Source: Limnochordaceae bacterium (GTDB lineage: Bacteria > Bacillota > Limnochordia > Limnochordales > DUMU01). From it: a stretch of DNA of 64,000 nucleotides. The DNA is taken from contig JADBKQ010000008.1 in NCBI GenBank assembly GCA_014896305.1, positions 1-64,000 on the forward strand, read 5' to 3'. The notes under the pieces are model-generated. The model was given only the letters and a program-made list of their open reading frames with translations, had not been told where the DNA came from and made no database searches. Shown here piece by piece: positions 47,967 to 57,614 of this stretch. A program made the translations under genes and the position numbers. How positions within the stretch are numbered: the first letter of the stretch is position 1; every line of letters begins with the position of its first letter.

Positions 47967-50135
47967 TTACGGATTCGACGCAGGTGGGTTGACAGGCTCG
48001 CTGACCGCCCCTTTGTCCGCTGCCACCACATCGAGATCCACATCGATCCAGCCGTTGACCACATAGGGCGTAGGCAGCTTGGTTTGCACCACCTGTCCCC
48101 GCCTTCCGTCCGTGGGGGCTGACTCAGTACTGGCCTTCTGCCCATCCTTGGCCAGCCGTCCACTGCTCTCCGGGGCGGACGCCGGCGGCAAGCTCATCGC
48201 CTCACGGCTACCCGTGGACGCTCCCGTCTCCTGCGGGCTCACCCAATACTCCGCGATCAGGTCGTTGTTGTGCTCACGCGTCACGAACTCGTTCAAGAGA
48301 TCCGCCAGGCTCGCCGGTGGTTTTTCCCCCCCGAGCCAGGCAGCGTACATATCCGCCGAGCCACTGCTTTTGCCTGACTTGTCAGGGGGTGCACCCGGAT
48401 CGGTGGTACCCGCACTCCCCGTCCCGTAGGTGTCGCCTCCTCGCACCGAGACTGTCAACGGGCCTTCGGGCAGATCCTGTGGCAGCTGCAAAACGAGAAT
48501 TCGAGTCTGCTGCTCTCCCCGGTACGGCAGAAGAGTCACTTCGAGCTGCACCTTGTCTCCAGGATGCACAGGCCCGGAGGGAGCCTTGACCCGCAGGATT
48601 TCGGCCTCGTTGCGTCGGCTGACTACATCTACCTTCACACTCAGACGGGTCAACCTGGCCGCCGTAAACGGGTTGGAGGCCACGAGGTCCATCAGTTCAG
48701 CTGCTTCGCTCACCGCCTCCGCCGCGATATCGACCGGGCTCGAGAAGAGGTTGACCCGGCTGAGCGGACTGTCGATCCCCTCTACATTGGCCGTGACGGT
48801 GACAGTGGCGCTCCCCTGGCCGACCCGGTCCAGCGCACGGTCTACTGCTTGCAATAGGACACTGCTTCCCAACGAGCCCACCAGCTCCTCGTCCCAGACG
48901 ATCTCGGCCTGGGTGTGCGCTCGCGGCTGGCCATCCTCCTGCACTCTGACGTCCACCTGTACCGTGCTGGGAAGCTGCCCCACCTGTCCTGCCACCGCCG
49001 CCGACCGATCCTGCAACAAGGTCCCTTGCGCCGCCAGCGGGTATCCCACCTTAAATGGCATACTAACGGAAGGAACAGACCCGACCATCGCCGCCGGGCC
49101 CACGAAGAAGTGAACTGCTCCTTTATTCAGGAAGGGATGGCCAAAACCAACGAAACGGTCACCATCCACCCAAGTGATGGTCCCCAAGGCCGATACGTCC
49201 ACGTCCCCGCGCACCAGTTGTACGGCAAAAGCCTGCCCTGGCGCCGGCCACTTCAGGTCGGGCGGGGTCGCCGAGGTACTCTCCCCGGCCGCTGATCCGC
49301 CCAGACCGACCGCCAACTGTACTGGATAGCGCGCCAGGCCTTGCCGCAGCCGTTCCATCGCCCGGCCGCTGAGACCGGTCACCATCACGGGAACCGAAAC
49401 TGGAACGAAAACCCCTACCTTTTCCCCCAACTCCTGCTGCCAGCGGCGGCCAACCTCTAGAGCAGGAGCTATGGCCACCCGGTCAAACCCTACGCCGGTA
49501 GCCTCTGCCAGCGAACCTTGCGGGGTTCCGCCCACTGTGTCGCTCCCATCCTTTTGCGCTTCTTTCTTCGCTGGCTCTTTCGGAGGTGCCGACGGCGGCG
49601 CCGGCTCGGTGGCCGTGGACGGGGTCGAGGGTGCACGCGTCGCCGCCGCGGCGGAGGTCACCTGAGCCAGTACCTTGGCCATCTCGGGCGCGGGCGTGAC
49701 CAACCCGAGGCTATGGTCGGCCAACTCAAATCCGTAGCCAAGAGCCCCCAGCAATTGATTACCGATGTATATGGGGCTCCCGCTCATCCCTGCCGCAATA
49801 CCGCCCGCTTTATCCACGACCGCTCCGCCTACCCGCACCAGCACCAGGTCGCTGCCGCCCGGGCCAGCTTTCTTGACCAGGCCAATGATATCAACAGGGA
49901 ACGGCTCCGGCTGGGTGCCTTCAATGACCGTCAAGCCCGAGCCTTTCAGGCCAGGTCGGATCTGCTGCAGATCGAAAAACTCGGGGGGCTGCTGAGACGC
50001 CGCTTGGGAGACCGGAGTGCTGGAGGCGATGCTCGTCGCCGGCTCCGCCTGCAGCGGGTCGGCAAACTGCGTACCCCACCCCAGAAAAAACCCCAGCCCC
50101 ACTACGATCCCTATCTGCCGCCTACTCTTCATCAT
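47967..50135 (-). CDS. Exported SpoIVB-type (S55 family) serine peptidase domain protein
   Basis: About 722 residues with a signal peptide (about 8-30). The S55 domain comprises PGLKGSGLTVIEG (about 55-67), VDIIGLVKK, and GIAAGMSGSPIYIG (about 107-120) with the likely catalytic Ser, and a later FGHPFLNKGAVHFF (about 335) that would supply the His. In sporulating Bacillota SpoIVB is a shorter PDZ-S55 protease that triggers sigma-K processing; this protein lacks an obvious PDZ domain and has some 300 extra C-terminal residues with strand-rich segments, so it is not a typical SpoIVB. It lies just upstream of bamA. The ATG at 50135 follows AAAGGGG. A role in envelope protein processing is a guess. 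Confidence 0.75.
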   Translation of the reverse strand: MMKSRRQIGIVVGLGFFLGWGTQFADPLQAEPATSIASSTPVSQAASQQPPEFFDLQQIRPGLKGSGLTVIEGTQPEPFPVDIIGLVKKAGPGGSDLVLVRVGGAVVDKAGGIAAGMSGSPIYIGNQLLGALGYGFELADHSLGLVTPAPEMAKVLAQVTSAAAATRAPSTPSTATEPAPPSAPPKEPAKKEAQKDGSDTVGGTPQGSLAEATGVGFDRVAIAPALEVGRRWQQELGEKVGVFVPVSVPVMVTGLSGRAMERLRQGLARYPVQLAVGLGGSAAGESTSATPPDLKWPAPGQAFAVQLVRGDVDVSALGTITWVDGDRFVGFGHPFLNKGAVHFFVGPAAMVGSVPSVSMPFKVGYPLAAQGTLLQDRSAAVAGQVGQLPSTVQVDVRVQEDGQPRAHTQAEIVWDEELVGSLGSSVLLQAVDRALDRVGQGSATVTVTANVEGIDSPLSRVNLFSSPVDIAAEAVSEAAELMDLVASNPFTAARLTRLSVKVDVVSRRNEAEILRVKAPSGPVHPGDKVQLEVTLLPYRGEQQTRILVLQLPQDLPEGPLTVSVRGGDTYGTGSAGTTDPGAPPDKSGKSSGSADMYAAWLGGEKPPASLADLLNEFVTREHNNDLIAEYWVSPQETGASTGSREAMSLPPASAPESSGRLAKDGQKASTESAPTDGRRGQVVQTKLPTPYVVNGWIDVDLDVVAADKGAVSEPVNPPASNP

Positions 50136-50252
50136 GGGTCTGTCCCCTTTCTTCCGAACGCCCCAGCCCGCGACCCCTGTTCTGCTCCGACTACTCTTCG
50201 GCCCACGCCTCTCGAATCCTGCTGGCGAAATCCGCCGCTGGAGACTAACACG

Positions 50253-50290
50253 AAAAAGGACACCTGTCCTGGCCAACCAGGCAGGTGTCC
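50253..50290 (-). terminator. Intrinsic terminator of the carbohydrate transport operon
   Basis: On the minus strand GGACACCTG (complement of 50282-50290) pairs with CAGGTGTCC (complement of 50258-50266), extended by an inner CCTGG/CCAGG stem, then TTTTT (50257-50253). It lies about 40 bases after the stop of the permease at 50332 and is one of the strongest hairpins in the window. Confidence 0.9.
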
Positions 50291-50331
50291 ACTGCCGTGA
50301 ACGAGCGGCCCGTTCTGTCGGCCCTTTCCGG

Positions 50332-51300
50332 CTACTCCACGAGTCCCGTCCGCTCGACACTCTCCACGAACAGCCGCTGCGTGAAGACGTACAGAATGAG
50401 CGGCGGTACGATCACCAGGAAGCTGGCAGCCATGATCAACGGTTCGTTGAATACCCGGCTCGCCTGCCCACCGGTGATCTCATCCAGCCCTGTCCAGAAG
50501 ATCGACAGCCGCAACGGCAACGTGAATTTCTCCTGGGACATCAGGTAGATCGTCGGCTCGAAATAGTCATTCCAGTGCCAGACCAGCGAGAACAGGAAGG
50601 AGACGACGATGGCTGGTTTGGCTAGCGGCAGCATCACCCGCCAGTACATCGTGACGGGTCCGGCGCCATCCATGCGGGCAGCATCCTCCAGCTCCCAGGG
50701 CAACCCCCGGAAGAACTGGCGGAAGATGAAGATGAACAGCGTCCCCCGCAACCCGTTGGCCAGGAAGGCCGGCACGATGAATGGCCAATAGGTATCGATC
50801 CAGCCCAGCTTCTTGTAGACGATGAATAGCGGGATGATGATGGTCTGCGGCGGCACCAGGAAGGTGAAGATGGCCAGCATGAAGAGGAGCTCCCGCCCCG
50901 GAAACTTCATGCGGGCAAACCCATACCCTACCAGCGACGCCGAGATCACCTGCCCGATGGCAGCCGCCACCGCAATCTCTGCACTGCGCAAAGCGGCGGA
51001 GTTAGGCCAGGCGTGCCACCCGTTCCAGTCGAAGAAGTGGAGCGCCTTCCACGAAAGCGTGAAGTTGTTCCACTCGATCTTCGTCGGGATCCAGTACACC
51101 GTCGGATCGATGACGTCCGTCACCGACTTCATCGACGTCGTGATCAGGTAGATGACCGGAAAGAGGAAGACGAAGCTGATGTCGATCAGCAGCAAGTAGA
51201 TAAACGCCTTCGTCGCCCAGCTACTGGCCCGCCCTTTCCAGGCCAGGCGCATTCCCTCGCGGCGTCCTTTGATTCGAAGCTCTTCCGCTATCTGTGCCAC
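50332..51300 (-). CDS. Carbohydrate ABC transporter permease (MalG type), copy 1
   Basis: A 322-residue permease of the CUT1 family with six helices (about 32-54, 108-132, 143-165, 177-198, 222-245 and 287-307). The EAA loop that contacts the ATPase is ELEDAARMDGAGPVTMYWRV (about 207-226). The start is GTG at 51300 with GGGGGGAG four bases upstream. It follows the MalF-type partner at 51313 by 12 bases and is the last gene before the terminator. Oligosaccharide uptake is the family role; the substrate is unknown. Confidence 0.9.
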   Translation of the reverse strand: MAQIAEELRIKGRREGMRLAWKGRASSWATKAFIYLLLIDISFVFLFPVIYLITTSMKSVTDVIDPTVYWIPTKIEWNNFTLSWKALHFFDWNGWHAWPNSAALRSAEIAVAAAIGQVISASLVGYGFARMKFPGRELLFMLAIFTFLVPPQTIIIPLFIVYKKLGWIDTYWPFIVPAFLANGLRGTLFIFIFRQFFRGLPWELEDAARMDGAGPVTMYWRVMLPLAKPAIVVSFLFSLVWHWNDYFEPTIYLMSQEKFTLPLRLSIFWTGLDEITGGQASRVFNEPLIMAASFLVIVPPLILYVFTQRLFVESVERTGLVE

Positions 51301-51312
51301 TGTACTCCCCCC

Positions 51313-52218
51313 TTACCGTTCACCCGCATAGAACGTATGGCGCTGCCCGATCCAGAAGACAACAAGCATCAGGAGGAAGACCACCACGAAGTAGACCCAC
51401 CCTAGAGCGGCCGCATACCCCATGCGGAACTGCCCTGCAAAGGCCAGCCCACGGATGTAATTCAGGATGGGGTTAAACACGTCCGTGAACGAGTCCACGA
51501 TGGTGTAGATCGCATTCAGCAAGATGATCGGCGAGATCATGGGCAACGTGATCTTCCAGAACTTCTCCCACTCCGTCGCCCCGTCCACCCGGGCTGCCTC
51601 GTACAGCGTGCTAGAGATTCCTTGCAGGCCGGCGATGAAGAGCAGGATTTGCACACCGGTTCGCCACAGCACCAAGCTCAACCGGTTCATCAAGTCGAAG
51701 ATCGCTTGCGCGGCCTCCGGACCCAAGACCAGCACCATGGTGGGTACATCGATCCCTCTCACCAACGGCCCGCTCTGGTTCGGATCCGCATTGAACTGCC
51801 CAAACAGCTGTTGTACCACCAGGCCGGAGCCGATCACCACGGGCAAGAAGAAGATCGCCCGGAAGAAGCCCTGCCCCGGCAACTTCTGGTTGACCACAAT
51901 CGCCGTGAAGAGCGAGAACATCAAGATCAACGGAATGTCGATGATCTGGTTGCGGATCACCGTGATCAACATGGGTACGAACTGGGCGTCGATGAGAAAC
52001 GCCTCGATGTAGTTGGCCGCCCCGATGTACTTCAACTGGAAGTTCACCAGGTTCTCCATGTTGTTAAAGGAGAGCCAGAGCGATTGGAACAACGGGTAGG
52101 CCAGGAAGATCAGGAAGCCGATGAACCACGGCAGAATGAAGGCATACCCCGTCAACGCCTGCTGCTTGCTGAGAGACAGCCTCATCCGCCGCACCCGCGG
52201 CGCAGTCGTGGCGCTCAT
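51313..52218 (-). CDS. Carbohydrate ABC transporter permease (MalF type), copy 1
   Basis: A 301-residue CUT1-family permease. Helices lie at about 22-45, 80-103, 112-133, 163-190, 215-238 and 275-295; the EAA loop is TLYEAARVDGATEWEKFWKI (about 200-219). The ATG at 52218 overlaps the stop of the DUF5696 gene by four bases (ATGA), so the transporter and the DUF5696 protein are made together. There is no dedicated solute-binding protein directly beside this pair. Confidence 0.9.
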   Translation of the reverse strand: MSATTAPRVRRMRLSLSKQQALTGYAFILPWFIGFLIFLAYPLFQSLWLSFNNMENLVNFQLKYIGAANYIEAFLIDAQFVPMLITVIRNQIIDIPLILMFSLFTAIVVNQKLPGQGFFRAIFFLPVVIGSGLVVQQLFGQFNADPNQSGPLVRGIDVPTMVLVLGPEAAQAIFDLMNRLSLVLWRTGVQILLFIAGLQGISSTLYEAARVDGATEWEKFWKITLPMISPIILLNAIYTIVDSFTDVFNPILNYIRGLAFAGQFRMGYAAALGWVYFVVVFLLMLVVFWIGQRHTFYAGER

Positions 52219-54569
52219 CCGTTGACACCTCCCCGCAATACGGTGTAGCCCAAGGCATCCACGTGCACGCCACCCTCATCATACGGCGTCTCCCGGTAGT
52301 TGACGATGATGCTGGTGCCGTCCTCATAGGTCACCTTGTACACCTGATCGGCCAGCTGCTGGTGCTGGATCATGGCCTCGTTCATGACGGGCCCGAGCAC
52401 CTGCGCCACCTCTTTATACTCCTTCGTCACCCGATCCGCCCACAGCCGATACTCTGACGTGAACAACCGGTTATACTCCGTCTCTGCCAGCAGGGTGGAA
52501 GACTGCCACGTCAGTTCAAACGAGGGGATCGCGCCGTACTCGATCTCTCGCAGGAACTGCCGCCGCGCGTCATACCGCAAGTTAGCCGTCTCCCCACTGT
52601 AAGGAATCAACCCGTGCAACACCATCTGCAGGAAGGGCACGGACTCGTCGCTAAAGACATACCCACTGTCGCGCATGGGGACGTCCCGCAAGGCGTCCAC
52701 GTACCCGAACAGATATGCATTGGCGCCATGAGCCGCCGCCCTTCCCAGCTTCTCGCGCGACAGCTGGGCAATCTGCATCCAGGTATCCGCGGTGCCGTCG
52801 CGTTCGAGGAGACTGCGGGAGTTGTAGTCAGGGAACATCAGCTCGCCCACCCGCAACAGCTCCTCACCGCTTACCCCCAGCTCCGCCAGCTTGGGGATAT
52901 CCCTCTGCGCCATCCGCAGCGCCACCTTGGGGCTCAGAAGGAGATGATCGTTGTTGCGCGGATCATACACCGGCAGCTTGTTTGCCGCCCGCACGACGTC
53001 CAGGCGTGCCGAGAAACCGCCGGCCGTCCGCCACGCTTCCACATAGTTGTCCTCGAGGTAAAGCGGCACTCCCAACTCCTTCATCTTCGCTGCCAGCGCT
53101 TTGAGACCGGAGGCCCCACCCAACTGGCTGGGAATGGGGAAGCGCCGGGGCCAGTTCGCATACCAGCCGCCGCGGTTCCAGCCCACCAGGGTCAAGTCGA
53201 TGCCCGCCACTCCCCGCTGCCGCAGATCCTCGACGATCTGTTCCGCCTCTTTGAAGGTGGTCATGGGCACAAACTGCTGGAAGATCAGCATGGGTCGCTG
53301 GATGCCCATGAAGAGGCGCAGGTTTAGTGGGAAGGTCGTCAACTGGATCGGCTTAACTCCGCCCTCCTCCATGAGGTAACGGCGGTACCGCATGGCCATG
53401 CCAGAGTACGATGCGTCCTTCTTGTCCAGGAAGATGTAGCGGATTTCCCGGTCGCCCGGAATCCGATTCTCCGCGATCTTCTGAACTGGAGTCCCCCGTC
53501 GCAAGAAGACCTGGTACTCACGGCGGTAGACTAGCTCAGCCCCGTTGCGATACAGCGGTACGTTGTTGTACCCGCTGGGGGAGAAGTTGATCTTCGCACT
53601 CGCTTCGCCCTCGCGGATGATGCCGAGGAACGCTCCCTTCCCCTGGACCATGCCAAAGACGGGCAACATGGCTGTCTGCGCAGTCTGAATCCGCCACGGG
53701 AAGTCGTCAGGACCGTACACGAACTCCGAGTAGTTGGTGGTGAATTCCGGCTGGTGCGGGCGGTTGAAGTAGGTGATAGCACCCGACCCATCCGGATAAA
53801 ACGCGTACCCGTCGTCCCCGTTCGACGCCGCTCCCAGGAAGGGCAGCATCTCGATGGACTCCAGGTAGTTACCTGACTCCTTCGGCTGCCCCTTCGGAGG
53901 TAGTCCGTCCTTGATGTCCTGGTAGGGCACAGTCACCACCAGTTCATCGCCCTGGATCCGATAGATGACAGTCAGTTCGATACCCTGGCCATTACCTGGG
54001 TCCGTGAACTTGTAGTGGACTTTGACTCCATCCACTTTCCCGTCGGGCCCCGTCGTATCCGTCATGGTCATCTCCGGCATGGCCCGCTTGGTGTCGCTCG
54101 GCTTCGAACGCTCAAAATCCTGCGTGTAGTTGAAGACGAACGGAGACTGCAGGTGATCTTGCCACAGCCCGGAGATCTCCAGGTTCTTCCCCGTCAGGTC
54201 CGGGGCGCTCCGCCACATGTTCCCGTTCCGCTTGTCCTCCACGGCCAGGTTAGAGGTCTTGGGATCGAACCACAGAACGAGGGTGCTGTTTTCCGCCTTG
54301 ACCCGGTAATCCCGGGTCAGGCCTTTGTCCACTGCCTTCTTCTCCTCCGGCGTCAAAGGCGCCTCCGGAGCAGCCTGGGTCTGTGTCGACTCCGTCCCGG
54401 TACCCGACTCGAGGCTCTTGAACAGATCCCCAAAGCCCAGGCTGCCCCAGTCGAAGTTGCCGAACAGGCCGCCGCCGTCTTGTGCCCAAACCACGCCTGT
54501 GCCGATCACAGCGAGCAATGCCGCCCCTGCGACCCACAAGCCCCACTGCTTGCCCGGAATCCGTCGCAT
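52215..54569 (-). CDS. Exported DUF5696 protein, putative glycoside hydrolase
   Basis: A 784-residue exported protein with a signal peptide (about 8-29) and an acidic linker. It resembles the DUF5696 proteins found beside sugar ABC transporters in Paenibacillus and relatives. A beta-sandwich N-terminal region (about 85-400) leads into a TIM-barrel-like half (about 405-700) with GVAGIDLTLVGWNRGGWY, LEDNYVEAW and VGELMFPDYNS, where Asp and Glu residues at strand ends could be catalytic. No characterised activity is known to me. It is coupled to a MalF-type permease downstream and follows the Yip1-type gene by 12 bases. Polysaccharide breakdown at the cell surface followed by import is the likely scheme. 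Confidence 0.75.
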   Translation of the reverse strand: MRRIPGKQWGLWVAGAALLAVIGTGVVWAQDGGGLFGNFDWGSLGFGDLFKSLESGTGTESTQTQAAPEAPLTPEEKKAVDKGLTRDYRVKAENSTLVLWFDPKTSNLAVEDKRNGNMWRSAPDLTGKNLEISGLWQDHLQSPFVFNYTQDFERSKPSDTKRAMPEMTMTDTTGPDGKVDGVKVHYKFTDPGNGQGIELTVIYRIQGDELVVTVPYQDIKDGLPPKGQPKESGNYLESIEMLPFLGAASNGDDGYAFYPDGSGAITYFNRPHQPEFTTNYSEFVYGPDDFPWRIQTAQTAMLPVFGMVQGKGAFLGIIREGEASAKINFSPSGYNNVPLYRNGAELVYRREYQVFLRRGTPVQKIAENRIPGDREIRYIFLDKKDASYSGMAMRYRRYLMEEGGVKPIQLTTFPLNLRLFMGIQRPMLIFQQFVPMTTFKEAEQIVEDLRQRGVAGIDLTLVGWNRGGWYANWPRRFPIPSQLGGASGLKALAAKMKELGVPLYLEDNYVEAWRTAGGFSARLDVVRAANKLPVYDPRNNDHLLLSPKVALRMAQRDIPKLAELGVSGEELLRVGELMFPDYNSRSLLERDGTADTWMQIAQLSREKLGRAAAHGANAYLFGYVDALRDVPMRDSGYVFSDESVPFLQMVLHGLIPYSGETANLRYDARRQFLREIEYGAIPSFELTWQSSTLLAETEYNRLFTSEYRLWADRVTKEYKEVAQVLGPVMNEAMIQHQQLADQVYKVTYEDGTSIIVNYRETPYDEGGVHVDALGYTVLRGGVNG

Positions 54570-54581
54570 GCCGCTCCCCCC

Positions 54582-55187
54582 TTAACGCACCGAAAGCTCC
54601 ACGATCACTTCGTTCACAAACCGGACTACCTGATCCGATAGGGCATAGATCAGCATAATGACCGCCCAGACCATCAGCATCGACAAAACGGTCAGCCCCA
54701 GGATCGTCAATGCTCGCCCGAAGTCATAGTTGTGGATGGTCTGTGTCATCGAGATGAGCAGCACGGCCGACCACCCATATATGATCATCTGCGCCCACCG
54801 GACCACGCCGGCCTCCGCCAGACTCAGCAGGTTGGTGGAAGCGGCCAGCGGCAACGAAAACACAATGTACGGAGTCAAGGCCAAAAACGTCCCCGCGAAG
54901 ACCTGCGCGATAAACCCTTCGCCTTCGGAAATCGTCGTAATGGCGTACTGGGCCAGTACGAAGGTAAGCCAGGGCAGCAGGATACGAGCCACTTCGAAGA
55001 GGAGGTTCCCCTGCTCCGGATCGACGGAACGGAAGTGGTAGGCGGTGGCGAAGATGTTGGCAAACCGGATGACCAACAGAGCCACCATCAACCACAGACC
55101 ACTCAGGACGTGGTTATGCTCTTTCACCTCATAGAAGCCATCGCTGGGGTGAAAGAGGGTAACCATCATCAGTCGAAAGGTGTTCAT
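54582..55187 (-). CDS. Yip1-type multi-pass membrane protein
   Basis: A 201-residue membrane protein with about five helices (about 27-45, 68-88, 98-122, 130-155 and 165-190) and the start MNTFRLMMVTLFHPSDGFYEV, a pattern seen in Yip1-domain proteins. The ATG at 55187 follows GGGGAGG and begins two bases after the TAG of the NHL/TPR gene; a longer frame from 55235 lies inside that gene and is rejected. Function in bacteria is unknown; it recurs beside DUF5696 and NHL-repeat genes in carbohydrate clusters as far as I recall, which suggests a partner in uptake or sensing. Confidence 0.7.
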   Translation of the reverse strand: MNTFRLMMVTLFHPSDGFYEVKEHNHVLSGLWLMVALLVIRFANIFATAYHFRSVDPEQGNLLFEVARILLPWLTFVLAQYAITTISEGEGFIAQVFAGTFLALTPYIVFSLPLAASTNLLSLAEAGVVRWAQMIIYGWSAVLLISMTQTIHNYDFGRALTILGLTVLSMLMVWAVIMLIYALSDQVVRFVNEVIVELSVR

Positions 55188-55188
55188 A

Positions 55189-56667
55189 CTACGCCTCCCC
55201 CACGATCTGCCCAGGCCGGCTCCCGGCCTTGACATAGAGATTGACCAGCACGCCCACCACGATGGCGAGCACCAGCGCCCCCACTACCAGGACGATGGCC
55301 AAGCCGAAGTGGGCCCGCAGCCACTCCTTCCGCAGCTCCCCGAAGGCCATGGAGTATCCCGCTTTGTCGTGCGCCAACCGGTACTCCTCCATCGCCCGGC
55401 GATACTGCTGTTCCCGGTAGTAGTTGCGCGCCAGGCCCTTGTGGCCCAACTCGTAGTTCGTGTCGGCATCGAGCACCCGCTGCCAGTACACCGCGGCCCG
55501 CTCGTAATCGCCGTTGTAGTAGAGTTCACTCGCCTGGTGAACGAGCTGTGCAAACTCCGTGGGGCGGAAGACTTGAATGTCGTTTCGCTGGCTGTCCAAC
55601 ACGTACAACCAGCCACGGCTGTCCACCACCAGACTGCTGGCAAACCGGAACGTCCCCCGCTGGTCTCCAGTACCTCCGAAAACCAGGAGTGGGTTTCCGT
55701 CCTGGTCATACTGGTACACGCGTCCAGTGGCCGAATCCAGAGCACTCACGATATTGTTTTTGTCAACCGCTACGTCTATAAACTTCGGGCGGACCAGGGT
55801 GAAACCGTCGACCTCACGCTCTCCGTAGAACTGGGCAGGAAATGAGTTCTTCCCGACCGAGTTTAGCTTTTTGATCTGCGAGGTTTCCGCAAACTGGCTG
55901 GGTACGTAGAAAAACCCTGCCGGATCCAGCGTGATGTTGGACGGCGGCGGCGGCAACACACGAGTCAACTGCTCCCGCTGTTGCTCCGTGGCCACTACCC
56001 GGGTCAGAACCCGCGTCCAGCTGAAGCCCACCTTGTTCGCACCAAAGAACGAACGGAAGCGGCCACGCTCGTCCAGCTGCAGCAGGCCCCGATAGTCTCC
56101 ACCGTTGACGATGTAGATCATCCGGTTGCTATCGACCACCAGCTTGCTAGGCTGGAAGTTGAAGTCCGCGCCCAGCAGGAGCGATTTGGGTGCGCCGATG
56201 ATCTGGAGCAGCTTCCCATTCGGATCCAGATGGACGATTCGTTTATTCCCCGTGTCGGCAATGAAGATCTCGCCGTTCGGAGCGACGAAAACGCCCTGCG
56301 GCCCGAAGAGTGGGGTCGGCTGGGTCGGATCCCCGTCGTCTTTGATGGTCCGCAACACCTGACCGTCCCGTGTCATCTCAATGATCCGGTTCCCATCGGT
56401 GTCCGCGATCCACAGGTTTTCATTCTTGTCGAGGAACAAATCTTGAGGCTGCGACATGGGCTGGTCCAGCTGGCCTACACCGTTGAGCACCCGCTCCACC
56501 ACATACCCCAGGGGAGCGGCCACCTTCCGGTGCCGCCAGTTGAGAGTGTACGAAAGATACTCCGCTGCCGCCTCGGTCCGAGGTGCCATGCCCACCCCCA
56601 GGCTGAGGAGGACGAGCCCCGCCCCCAGACCCATCGCGGCCCTTTGCTTCCATCCGGCGATTCGCAT
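55189..56667 (-). CDS. Exported NHL-repeat and TPR protein with C-terminal membrane anchor
   Basis: A 492-residue protein. After a signal peptide (about 1-34) come NHL-type beta-propeller blades (about 65-380; recurring LWIADTDGNRIIEM, IFIADTGNKRIVHLD and LYVLDSQRNDIQVF). A TPR-like helical stretch follows (about 385-440; LYYNGDYERAAVYWQRVL and YYREQQYRRAMEEY), then a single transmembrane helix (about 452-480) with a short tail. The propeller and TPR would face outside the membrane. It probably scaffolds or senses carbohydrate or protein. ATG at 56667; 19 bases after the permease gene at 56687. Confidence 0.8.
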   Translation of the reverse strand: MRIAGWKQRAAMGLGAGLVLLSLGVGMAPRTEAAAEYLSYTLNWRHRKVAAPLGYVVERVLNGVGQLDQPMSQPQDLFLDKNENLWIADTDGNRIIEMTRDGQVLRTIKDDGDPTQPTPLFGPQGVFVAPNGEIFIADTGNKRIVHLDPNGKLLQIIGAPKSLLLGADFNFQPSKLVVDSNRMIYIVNGGDYRGLLQLDERGRFRSFFGANKVGFSWTRVLTRVVATEQQREQLTRVLPPPPSNITLDPAGFFYVPSQFAETSQIKKLNSVGKNSFPAQFYGEREVDGFTLVRPKFIDVAVDKNNIVSALDSATGRVYQYDQDGNPLLVFGGTGDQRGTFRFASSLVVDSRGWLYVLDSQRNDIQVFRPTEFAQLVHQASELYYNGDYERAAVYWQRVLDADTNYELGHKGLARNYYREQQYRRAMEEYRLAHDKAGYSMAFGELRKEWLRAHFGLAIVLVVGALVLAIVVGVLVNLYVKAGSRPGQIVGEA

Positions 56668-56686
56668 GCTCGTATCCCTCCTCTGT

Positions 56687-57565
56687 TTAAGACTTGATGC
56701 CGGAGTAGGTCATGCTTTCCAGAACCCGAGCCTGCAACAGGGTATAGATGATGATCGGTGGCGCAGTCATCAACAACAGGGCCGCCGACAACGCTCCCAG
56801 CCGAGCCACACCACCACCGATCGTGAAGATGGCCAGGGGCAACGTCCGCATCACTTCTCGCCGAGTGAACACCAGCGGTCCGAAAGCGTCGTTCCAGGTA
56901 CCGATAAACGAGGTGATCGCCAGGGTCGCCCAAGCCGATTGCGCTCCTGGCATGATGATCTTCCAGAAGAGAGTCCACTGATTGGCACCGTCGATCCTCG
57001 CCGCCTCCAGCAGCTCCGTGGGAATCCCGTCGATGAATTGCTTCATGAGGAAGACGGCATACGGCGCAGCCAGAGGCGGAATGATCAGAGCCCAGTATGT
57101 GTCGATCATGTGCAGCCCGTTGACGATCAAGTACCGGGGGATGGTCGTCACCTCCGGGGCGAACATCATGGCCGAGACCACGACGGTAAAGAACGCGCCC
57201 TGCCCCGGAAATTTGTGCTTGTTCGAAAGTGCGTACCCCGCCATACTCCCGATCAGGATGGTCACGCCCACCACCATCACGGTGATGTACGTGCTGTTGA
57301 AGATGTACCGGCTAAACGGCACCACCGTGGCCGAGGCGGCCAGCACCAGATCCGTGAAGTTCTGCAGCGTCGGCCGCATCACGTAAAACCGCGGTGGGAA
57401 CAACAGCAGTTCGTCGATGGGCTTGAACGCATTGACGACCATGTAAACCATCGGCACCAGCATGAAGACCGCCACGACCAACAGGAAGAGCATTAGCACC
57501 ATGCTGCCGAAGGGCGACCTTTTCCGGGGCTGCACCCGATAATCTGCATAGACAGATGCACTCAT
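56687..57565 (-). CDS. Carbohydrate ABC transporter permease (MalG type), copy 2
   Basis: A 292-residue CUT1 permease with six helices (about 17-40, 82-104, 115-137, 146-165, 195-215 and 258-278). The EAA loop is ELLEAARIDGANQWTLFWKI (about 184-203). It follows the MalF-type partner at 57615 by 49 bases. It is clearly different in sequence from the copy at 50332, so the two permease pairs are not a recent duplication. Confidence 0.9.
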   Translation of the reverse strand: MSASVYADYRVQPRKRSPFGSMVLMLFLLVVAVFMLVPMVYMVVNAFKPIDELLLFPPRFYVMRPTLQNFTDLVLAASATVVPFSRYIFNSTYITVMVVGVTILIGSMAGYALSNKHKFPGQGAFFTVVVSAMMFAPEVTTIPRYLIVNGLHMIDTYWALIIPPLAAPYAVFLMKQFIDGIPTELLEAARIDGANQWTLFWKIIMPGAQSAWATLAITSFIGTWNDAFGPLVFTRREVMRTLPLAIFTIGGGVARLGALSAALLLMTAPPIIIYTLLQARVLESMTYSGIKS

Positions 57566-57614
57566 TGTTCCTCACTGCCCTCCTCAATACTCCAGCTTTC
57601 GTGCCCCACCACCA

